A program made the translations under genes and the position numbers. A stretch of 64,000 nucleotides of DNA, from positions 318,679 to 382,678 of the forward strand of contig NZ_JACAQA010000004.1 of NCBI RefSeq assembly GCF_013385425.1, in the 5' to 3' direction. Position 1 is the first letter of the stretch. The number at the start of each line of letters is the position of its first letter. The DNA is from Pseudomonas gingeri (GTDB lineage: Bacteria; Pseudomonadota; Gammaproteobacteria; Pseudomonadales; Pseudomonadaceae). The notes beneath the pieces are model-generated. The model had not been told where the DNA came from. It did not search any database and worked only from the letters and a program-made list of their open reading frames with translations. Shown piece after piece: positions 27,359 to 33,635 of the stretch.

Positions 27359-28594
27359 ATGACCGCCGCTAGCCTGATGACCACCTATCAACCACTGGAC
27401 CTGGGGTTCGTCAAAGGGCTGGGCACCCGCCTGTGGGATCGCGAAGGCCGTGAGTACCTGGATGCCGTGGCCGGCGTGGCGGTGACCAATATCGGTCACT
27501 CCCACCCGCGCCTGGTGAGTGCCATCTGCGAGCAGGCCGGCCTGTTGCTGCACACCTCCAACCTCTACAGCATCGACTGGCAGCAACACTTGGCCCAACG
27601 CCTGGTCCAGCTATCGGGCATGGACCGGGTGTTCTTCAACAACTCCGGCGCCGAGGCCAATGAAACGGCGCTGAAGCTGGCGCGACTGCATGCCTGGCAC
27701 AAAGGGATCGAGAAACCCCTGGTGGTGGTCATGGAGAATGCCTTCCACGGCCGTACCCTGGGCACCTTGTCCGCCAGCGACGGTCCGGCGGTGCGCCTGG
27801 GCTTCCATGACCTGCCGGGGGACTTCATCAAGGTGCCATACGGCGACCTGGCGCTGTTGCACAGCATTGCCCGCAGCCACGGCCAGCGGATCTGCGCGGT
27901 GCTGATGGAGCCGATCCAGGGCGAAAGCGGTGTGCAACTGCCGCCGCCGGGCTACCTGAAGGCCGTCCGCGACCTGTGCAAGCGGCGCTCCTGGTTGCTG
28001 ATGCTCGACGAGATCCAGACCGGCATCGGCCGCACCGGCCAGTGGTTCGCCTTCCAGCACGAAGGCGTTGTCCCGGACGTGATGACCCTGGCCAAGGGCT
28101 TGGGCAATGGCATTCCCATCGGCGCTTGCCTGGCGCGGGGCAAGGCCGCCGAGCTGTTTACTCCTGGCAGCCACGGCAGCACCTTTGGCGGTAACCCGCT
28201 GGCCTGTCGGGCCGGCTGCACCGTGCTCGATATCATCGAGGAGCAGGGCTTGGTGGAGAATGCCCGGCAGCAAGGGGAGCATTTGCTGGCACGGCTACGG
28301 GCCGAACTGAGCGGTTGTCCGCAGGTCCTGGCGATACGTGGGCAAGGCCTGATGATCGGTGTCGAACTGCACCAGCCGGTACGTGACCTGGCGCTGATCG
28401 CGGCCCGGGACCAGGGCTTGTTGATCAACGTGACACGGGGCAAGACCATTCGCCTGCTGCCACCGCTGGTGATCGACAAGCAGGAAGTCGAGATGATAGT
28501 GAAAGGGCTGTGTGGCGTATTGCAGTGGGAAAAAAACACGGCAATAGCGAAAGGCTTACACGCCGCGCCCGCAATCGCCTCTATGAGCGTTTGA
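27359..28594 (+). CDS. Class III aminotransferase (acetylornithine aminotransferase-like)
   Basis: 411 aa PLP enzyme of the ArgD/AstC family. Motifs: [14 protein letters not shown] (phosphate loop), [41 protein letters not shown], and the PLP lysine in [14 protein letters not shown]. It transfers the amino group of N-acetylornithine or a related omega-amine to 2-oxoglutarate; it may be a second ArgD of arginine metabolism. ATG 27359 with CTGGAG upstream gives the family-typical N-terminus ([17 protein letters not shown]). The last 20 or so residues are an unusual extension that runs through the conserved upstream box of the RsmX-like RNA. Confidence 0.9.
   Translation: MTAASLMTTYQPLDLGFVKGLGTRLWDREGREYLDAVAGVAVTNIGHSHPRLVSAICEQAGLLLHTSNLYSIDWQQHLAQRLVQLSGMDRVFFNNSGAEANETALKLARLHAWHKGIEKPLVVVMENAFHGRTLGTLSASDGPAVRLGFHDLPGDFIKVPYGDLALLHSIARSHGQRICAVLMEPIQGESGVQLPPPGYLKAVRDLCKRRSWLLMLDEIQTGIGRTGQWFAFQHEGVVPDVMTLAKGLGNGIPIGACLARGKAAELFTPGSHGSTFGGNPLACRAGCTVLDIIEEQGLVENARQQGEHLLARLRAELSGCPQVLAIRGQGLMIGVELHQPVRDLALIAARDQGLLINVTRGKTIRLLPPLVIDKQEVEMIVKGLCGVLQWEKNTAIAKGLHAAPAIASMSV
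28547..28560 (+). promoter_or_regulatory. GacA-box-like upstream element of RsmX copy 2
   Basis: GCGAAAGGCTTACA, identical to 21368-21381, lies exactly 44 bp before the -10 TATTCT (28605-28610). The left half of the expected TGTAAG palindrome is degenerate (AATAGC). The box lies inside the 3' end of the aminotransferase gene. Confidence 0.55.
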
Positions 28595-28615
28595 GCGGCT
28601 GCCCTATTCTGGATC

Positions 28616-28731
28616 CATCACTGCTGCGCAAGGATGTGCACAGGATCAGGGAAGATCGACCATCGCCAGGACGGCAGCCGACAGGACGTTGGAATGGTCA
28701 AAAGAAAACCCCGTTTCGGCGGGGTTTTTTG
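28616..28731 (+). ncRNA. rsmX: RsmX-like GGA-motif small RNA (copy 2)
   Basis: About 115 nt from the estimated start to a terminator (GAAAACCCCG-TTTC-GGCGGGGTTTTTT). It shares CTGCGCAAGGATGTG-type 5' sequence and CAGGATCAGGGA with copy 1 and also has six GGA motifs, two of them in CAGGAC. It is read in the same direction as copy 1, after the aminotransferase gene and converging on the PAS-GGDEF gene. It is a probable decoy for RsmA/RsmE, relieving translational repression. Ends are inferred. Confidence 0.78.
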
Positions 28732-28783
28732 TGTACGCGGGAAAAACCGGCGGTGCCTGGCGTCGGCCAAGGCCAGTGCGGTC

Positions 28784-29797
28784 TCAATTGGAAATCACAT
28801 TCTTGCCGGCACCCTTGGCGCGATACAGGGCCTGGTCGGCCCGGCCCATCAGTTCGGCCATGGGCTCGTCGGCGTGACGTTCCACCACCCCAAAACTGAT
28901 TGTCAGTGAGTTCAGGCCCAGGGGGTTGCGTTGCAGCAGGCGCTCGCGCATTCGCTGTGCCAGGTTCATGGCGGTGGCGAGGGGGCTGTCCGGCAGGACC
29001 AGCATGAATTCGTCACCGCCCCAGCGCGCCAGCAGATCAGTGTCGCGCAGGCAGCCCTGGAGTGTTTGCGCGACCTCGACCAGCACCCTGTCGCCGCCTT
29101 GATGCCCGTGGCGGTCATTGATGAGCTTGAAGTCATCGATATCCATGGCAATCAGCGACAGCGCCTGGCGAAAGCGCCCGGCGCGCTGGCACTCCCGGAA
29201 CAGGATCTTCTCCAGGCAATAGCGATTGGCGACCCCGGTCAGCGAATCGCTCTCGGCCAGGCGGCGGTTTTCCTCGAGCTGGGCCTGCAACTGGCGATTG
29301 ACCCGTGACAGCTCGGCAGTCCGCTCGGCGACGATGGCCTCGAAGGAGTGGTTACGGGCCTCCAGTTGTTCGAGCAGGCGCCGTTGGTCTTCGAGACTAC
29401 GGTGGGCGCCGATCATCCGGGCGACCGAACCGTCGGGGTTGCGGGCGATCACATAGCCGCGGTCTTCTACCAGGATATAATCGCCGCTGCGGGTGCGGCA
29501 GCGGTACTCGGCGTGATAACCCAGGGTGCGTTCATTCAGATGGTCGTCGAAATGCGCCATCACCTGTGGGTAGTCGTCGGGATGAATCACGTTTTCCCAG
29601 GTGAAGACGCTGTTCGGCAGGCTATTGGGGGAGTAGCCGAGCATTTCGTACCAGCCGGGGCTGCGGTAGACCAGGCCGGTATTAGCATTCCAGTCCCAGA
29701 CGCCATCGCTGACCAGTTCAAGGATCGCGTGCACGACGTCTTCGTTGATATCGCCGAGTTGGCTGTTCCAGGGTCCGCTTTTGGATGGTTCGACCAT
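28784..29797 (-). CDS. Diguanylate cyclase with PAS sensor
   Basis: 337 aa soluble protein. A PAS_3-type domain (residues 25-140; DGVWDWNANTGLVYRSPGWYEMLGY, IHPDDYPQVMAHF) and a coiled coil (about 140-182) lead to a GGDEF domain. The active-site GGDEF is intact at 260-264 and an inhibitory I-site RxxD is present at 251-254, so it should make c-di-GMP with product feedback. The PAS ligand is unknown. It is a single gene. c-di-GMP is the activator of WssB-type cellulose synthases such as the one 5 kb away; a direct link is inference. Confidence 0.93.
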   Translation of the reverse strand: MVEPSKSGPWNSQLGDINEDVVHAILELVSDGVWDWNANTGLVYRSPGWYEMLGYSPNSLPNSVFTWENVIHPDDYPQVMAHFDDHLNERTLGYHAEYRCRTRSGDYILVEDRGYVIARNPDGSVARMIGAHRSLEDQRRLLEQLEARNHSFEAIVAERTAELSRVNRQLQAQLEENRRLAESDSLTGVANRYCLEKILFRECQRAGRFRQALSLIAMDIDDFKLINDRHGHQGGDRVLVEVAQTLQGCLRDTDLLARWGGDEFMLVLPDSPLATAMNLAQRMRERLLQRNPLGLNSLTISFGVVERHADEPMAELMGRADQALYRAKGAGKNVISN

Positions 29798-29972
29798 CGC
29801 TGCTCACTCCTTTGGCATTGATTTCGGTGTCTCAGGCCAAAAGCGGGGACGCAACGGTCTATGGCACGGTAATACTGTACCGTTTGTTGTGGGAAATATA
29901 GATGTAGAGCCCTGGCTCTCGGGGTTTTCGAGGTGTTTGGCGCAATGGGGGTGATCCGCATAGGCATGGGCA

Positions 29973-30482
29973 GTGAAGGCGCGGGCGATGATTTTCCTGG
30001 GGCTGGCCTGCCTGCGGGCTGGGGCGGCGGATTTGAGCCCGTCTGCGCAGTTGCCGGTCTGGCAGGGGCGTACCTTGTCCCGCGACGAGGTGCTGGGGTA
30101 TGCCACGCTGCTGCGCGGCGAGTTCTGGCAGAAGAAAGGGGCGCTCGAAAAAGCCCTGGCGGATTACCGTAGCGGAACCCGGCTTTATCCGCACTCGCCC
30201 AAAGGCCAGAACAACCTGGCCTGGCTTATTGCGAGCACTGAAATCTTCAAGGGTGCAGCGTTCCAGGCTGAAGCTCTCACCGCCGCGCAACGGGCGATGG
30301 CGCTGCAACCCGATGCCAATACGCTGGAGACCCTGGCCTGTGTGCGGGCCAGGAGCGGTGACTTTACCGGGGCGATCGCGGCTGAGAAGCAGACATTGGC
30401 GCTGAAACCGAAGGATAAGTATTTCACGGCGAGAATGGCTGGATTTCGTCAGATACCCGCCAGGGACTGTGTAGGCATTTAG
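29973..30482 (+). CDS. TPR-containing exported protein (169 aa)
   Basis: A short N-terminal hydrophobic stretch (MIFLGLACLRAGAADL) looks like a signal peptide, followed by TPR-type helices (GEFWQKKGALEKALADYRSG, GQNNLAWLIASTE, NTLETLACVRARSGDFTGAI). GTG 29973 or ATG 29988 are possible starts. TPR units mediate protein-protein contact; the partner is unknown. It is a single gene, divergent from the cyclase gene. Confidence 0.65.
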   Translation: MKARAMIFLGLACLRAGAADLSPSAQLPVWQGRTLSRDEVLGYATLLRGEFWQKKGALEKALADYRSGTRLYPHSPKGQNNLAWLIASTEIFKGAAFQAEALTAAQRAMALQPDANTLETLACVRARSGDFTGAIAAEKQTLALKPKDKYFTARMAGFRQIPARDCVGI

Positions 30483-30645
30483 ATCGAAGCATGCAAGCCG
30501 CCTAGTGGCGATTCCTCTTCTTACATCCTATTGCGGCTGCGACGGACTTACTGCGTTTCAAGGGAAAGCTAATGTCGCTCTGTCGTTGCACGTGCAGCGA
30601 TCAGGTCTGATAAAGCGCTGGTGGATAACGCTTTCCCGGCGCTTG

Positions 30646-30686
30646 TTGGCGAGTGCGGGCGTTTCTGCTAGTATCCAGATGGATAC
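30646..30686 (+). promoter_or_regulatory. Promoter and palindromic operator of the toxin-antitoxin operon
   Basis: -35 TTGGCG (30646-30651), 17-bp spacer, -10 TAGTAT (30669-30674). The perfect palindrome GTATCC-AGAT-GGATAC (30671-30686) overlaps the -10 and ends 3 bp before the toxin ATG. This is the layout of an autoregulated TA operon, in which the antitoxin HTH binds and blocks its own promoter. Confidence 0.75.
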
Positions 30687-30689
30687 TTG

Positions 30690-30989
30690 ATGATTTTGAA
30701 TTACGTTGTTCAGCAAACGCAGAGTTTTTCGCACTGGCATTCATCCGTACGTGATTTGCGCGCCAAGGTGGCAATTGCCCGTCGCATTGATCGCGTCGCC
30801 GCGGGTAATTGGGGTGATGTGAAATCGGTGGGTGAGGGCGTATCCGAGCTACGAGTAGATGTCGGTGCGGGCTATCGTGTGTATTTCACGGTGCGCAACG
30901 GTGTGGTGGTCGTCCTGCTGGCTGGGGGTGACAAGTCTTCACAGGTTGCCGACATCCGACGAGCAAAGAAACTGTCACAGGAGGTTTGA
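30690..30989 (+). CDS. RelE/ParE-superfamily toxin (HI1419 type)
   Basis: 99 aa. It has the hallmarks of the 'addiction module killer' family: RRIDRVAAGNWGDVKSVGEG, VSELRVDVGAGYRVYFTV, and VVLLAGGDKSSQVADIRRAK. Family members are mRNA interferases or gyrase poisons; which applies is not known here. Toxin-first gene order as in higBA. The start is ATG 30690; the TTG one codon upstream is less likely. Base composition is lower in GC than the neighbours, suggesting acquisition. The gene appears intact. Confidence 0.9.
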   Translation: MILNYVVQQTQSFSHWHSSVRDLRAKVAIARRIDRVAAGNWGDVKSVGEGVSELRVDVGAGYRVYFTVRNGVVVVLLAGGDKSSQVADIRRAKKLSQEV

Positions 30990-30991
30990 AT

Positions 30992-31285
30992 ATGAGCCAA
31001 GCTCTCATCGCATTTGACATGGCTGCGTTGCTGGATAGCGACGAGGCTATCAGTGAGTACCTGTCCCAGGTATTGGCCGATAGAGATAGCGATGAATTTC
31101 TTCGCGCGATTGGATATGTGGCCAAAGCGAGGGGAATGGCGCAAATAGCCAAGGACTCGGGGCTCGGGCGGGAAAGCCTCTACAAGACTTTTGCGCCTGG
31201 TTCGAAACCACGTTTCGAGACGGTGCTCAGGGTCATGCATGCTTTAGGAATAGATTTGAATGCTCATGCGCGAGCCTTGGTTTAG
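30992..31285 (+). CDS. HigA-like HTH antitoxin (HI1420 type)
   Basis: 97 aa antitoxin. The Xre-type HTH covers MAQIAKDSGLGRESLYKTFAPGSKPRFETVLRVMHALGIDL, and the N-terminal part (DEAISEYLSQVLADRDSDEFLRAIG) is typical of the 'addiction module antidote' family. GGAGG stands before ATG 30992, 2 bp after the toxin stop. It should neutralise the toxin and repress the operon through the palindrome at 30671-30686. Confidence 0.9.
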   Translation: MSQALIAFDMAALLDSDEAISEYLSQVLADRDSDEFLRAIGYVAKARGMAQIAKDSGLGRESLYKTFAPGSKPRFETVLRVMHALGIDLNAHARALV

Positions 31286-31386
31286 CTTCGACCCCTCCAT
31301 GATCAGAATGTCTCTCGCTGCTGCGTGAGGTCATTTTTACGGTCGTTATCCAAGAAACCTTCCAGCAGGTTTCCCGCATTCGAATC

Positions 31387-31416
31387 AAAAAAGGCAGGCC
31401 CATCCCCAGGCCAGCC
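31387..31416 (-). terminator. Probable terminator of the 31488-32192 gene
   Basis: Read on the minus strand: GGCTGGCC-TGGGGATG-GGCCTGCC followed by six T. The stem has one mismatch. It lies 72 bp after the gene's stop. The remaining gap to the antitoxin stop shows nothing else. Confidence 0.55.
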
Positions 31417-31487
31417 CTCACTGCGACTGACCTCGAAACGCACCTGCCTCTTTTCATTCGCCGCCGCTCCCACTCAGCGGCGGATCG

Positions 31488-32192
31488 TCATTGCTGTACG
31501 ACGCTATACCCGGCAAACGCCGTCTGCTGCTGAATCGCCGTGACGATGTTCTGACGGGTGGCCGGCTGTTCGTTGCCTTCGTTGTCGACAAAGGTTTCGC
31601 TCAGCAACTCGGCCAGGTCGCCGTGGCCGGCAAAGGCAAAGCCGAGGAATTCGAACGCTTCGCGGTCGGCATTGGCCTTGCTGCGCGGTGTGCGCAGCGG
31701 GAAGTTGACGCTGGTGTCGTCCTTGCTGATGACAAAGACCGGCGCCTCTTTCTTGACGCGTGCGGCCTTGCCCTTGCCGGCGCTGGGGTTGCTCAGGGCC
31801 TGGTGAGTCTGGTTCAGCACCTTGAGCGCCAAGCCATAGACCAGCTCCTGGAACGCCGCGTCGTCCTTGTAGCTGGAGAGAATCCGGCTGATCGGGAATT
31901 TCGTGCTCAGGTCTTCCAGGGCCGCGATGTCGGCCGCCTCGGCGTCCTTGAGTTGCTTGAGCTGGCCCATGAGTTCGTAGGCTTTGTCGTCGTCGAAACG
32001 GTCGTGGGCCTGGCGGATCGCCAAGCGCAGTTCGCGAATCTGGTCGCTCTCTTTCGAGGTGTGGAAGGCGTCGAGAACCATCTCGCTGATGTTCTTGGCC
32101 TGGGGCACATGCTGGGAAAGATGGATGGCGTTTTCGTATTCGCCCTTGGCGGACAGGGAGGTTACGGCTTCATCGGTATGGGAATCAGGCAT
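31488..32192 (-). CDS. Hypothetical protein divergent from the wss operon (234 aa)
   Basis: I do not recognise the family. Residues 1-115 are strongly helical and charged (DQIRELRLAIRQAHDRFDD, AYELMGQLKQLKDAEAADIA), suited to oligomerisation. A basic, Pro/Lys-rich linker (SAGKGKAARVKKEAPV, about 136-152) joins a C-terminal domain (NFPLRTPRSKANADREAFEF, then a Leu-rich part). This helix-linker-domain plan recalls nucleoid-associated or DNA-binding proteins, but that is only a resemblance of layout. It has no signal peptide. It is transcribed away from wssA, with about 350 bp between the starts. Confidence 0.7.
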   Translation of the reverse strand: MPDSHTDEAVTSLSAKGEYENAIHLSQHVPQAKNISEMVLDAFHTSKESDQIRELRLAIRQAHDRFDDDKAYELMGQLKQLKDAEAADIAALEDLSTKFPISRILSSYKDDAAFQELVYGLALKVLNQTHQALSNPSAGKGKAARVKKEAPVFVISKDDTSVNFPLRTPRSKANADREAFEFLGFAFAGHGDLAELLSETFVDNEGNEQPATRQNIVTAIQQQTAFAGYSVVQQ

Positions 32193-32337
32193 CGAAATTT
32201 CGCTATTTCAGTGTCATTTAACTGGGGTGAGGCTCGAAAGGCCGGGGCATTTCAGGGCGCCTAATCTATTGGACCCACGCGCCAATGTCACGGCTCAACC
32301 GGTCAGCGGTCTCGGAAGAAGGAAATTTACCAGTGAA

Positions 32338-32418
32338 ATGAGGTGGTTGGCTTTGCTCGCCAATTTATTGGCGATTGTCGGTTTTTATTTGATGAAAATC
32401 TATTGGACAACAAAATAA
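32338..32418 (+). CDS. Possible 26-aa membrane peptide upstream of wssA
   Basis: ATG 32338 with AGAAGGA 12-18 bp upstream encodes 26 residues that are almost entirely one membrane helix (WLALLANLLAIVGFYLM) with a basic tail (KIYWTTK). It is in the wss direction, 131 bp before wssA. Short membrane peptides in front of secretion operons can be real, but the size makes chance a strong alternative. The rest of 32193-32549 shows no gene; it must contain the wss promoter, which I could not define. Confidence 0.35.
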   Translation: MRWLALLANLLAIVGFYLMKIYWTTK

Positions 32419-32549
32419 TGGCGCTATCAAATTGATACTGCGTGGGGAGGGAGCAATCCGGGAATAACGGGCAATGGAATGTAGAGCTAGTCGAGTGCTT
32501 GTCCCCTTACATTTTTGAGTTGAACCTAATTGTACGAAGGGACACTTAC

Positions 32550-33635
32550 ATGCACCGTTCAGATGACATTGCGAATCTGTTCAATCGATTCGGGGGGAGT
32601 GTCGAGAGCTACCGGGAGATCGAGCCCAGCTACGACTACATCGAAGACACGGCGCCTGTCGTATCCGAAGTCCCGATGCCGGAGTCGCTGACTGCCAGCC
32701 TCGACCCTCAGCCCACTGAACCCTTGGATGTTTTCCCGTCGTCCTCCATGGCGCTCGTCGGCTCCACGCCGCTGAGCCGGCTGCTGGTGGAAATCGAACA
32801 ACAGCGCGGCGGCGTGTCTACTGCGCAGCCTGTTGGACAGGGTGCGCCAAAGCTCAAGGCCAAGGTCATTGTCCTGGTGTCGGCCAAGGGTGGGGTGGGC
32901 AAGAGCACCCTGGCCGCCGTCCTGGCCTGTGGGATCAAACGTTCGGGCGGGCGCACGCTCGCGCTCGATCTGGACCCGCAAAACGCCTTGTGCCTGCACT
33001 TGGGCGGCAACGAAGACTGGCCAGGCATTGCCCAGTCCGAGAGTGCCGACGAAGATTGGCAGCCGCTGATCCGCAAGGGCTTTTCCGGTAGCCGTTGCCT
33101 GGCCTACGGCGTGGTCGGCGAGCCGCAGCGTCGGAGCCTGGAACAGCGCCTGGAAAACGATCGTTTGTGGCTGGCCCGTCACCTGGCGCAGCTTGACCTG
33201 GATGAGCAGGACACGCTGTTGATCGACACCCCGCCCGGGGCAACGGTCTACCTGGCCCAGGCGCTGGAGATCGCTGATGTGGTGCTTGGGGTGACCCTGG
33301 CCGATGCGGCCGCCTACACCAGCCTCAATCAATTGGACCGGCTGCTCGCTCCCTACCTGCAACGGGAAAATCCCGCGCAATACAAAGTTGTGATCAACCA
33401 GTTGGACACGTCCCGCCAGTTCAGCCTCGACCTCTGCGAAGTGCTGAAAAAAAGAACAGGACAGCAGCTGTTGGGGGTGATCCGCCAGGATCATTTCATC
33501 AGCGAAGCCTTGGCGTACGACCGTAATCCGCTGGCGCATACCCCAAGCACCCGAGGCTGCCAGGACGTCCTCGACCTCTCAGGTTCGCTGTGCGAACTGC
33601 TCATGTACGGTACGCAAGAGTCCTCTTTGTCATGA
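32550..33635 (+). CDS. wssA: WssA: MinD-like BcsQ protein with a BcsR-like N-terminus
   Basis: 361 aa. Residues 105-350 are a ParA/MinD-type ATPase (BcsQ/YhjQ): deviant Walker A SAKGGVGKSTLA (111-122), DLDPQNAL, and LLIDTPPG. It is needed for assembly or polar placement of the cellulose synthase at the inner membrane. The N-terminus (DDIANLFNRFGG...YREI, residues 5-24) has the same residue spacing as E. coli BcsR and is linked by about 80 flexible residues. ATG 32550 is chosen (GAAGGGA upstream); the frame extends upstream without a better site. Its TGA overlaps the wssB ATG. Confidence 0.92.
   Translation: MHRSDDIANLFNRFGGSVESYREIEPSYDYIEDTAPVVSEVPMPESLTASLDPQPTEPLDVFPSSSMALVGSTPLSRLLVEIEQQRGGVSTAQPVGQGAPKLKAKVIVLVSAKGGVGKSTLAAVLACGIKRSGGRTLALDLDPQNALCLHLGGNEDWPGIAQSESADEDWQPLIRKGFSGSRCLAYGVVGEPQRRSLEQRLENDRLWLARHLAQLDLDEQDTLLIDTPPGATVYLAQALEIADVVLGVTLADAAAYTSLNQLDRLLAPYLQRENPAQYKVVINQLDTSRQFSLDLCEVLKKRTGQQLLGVIRQDHFISEALAYDRNPLAHTPSTRGCQDVLDLSGSLCELLMYGTQESSLS

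Noticed and set aside
30505..30690. 61-codon frame before the toxin gene
   Set aside because: It covers the TA promoter and operator and has no ribosome site.
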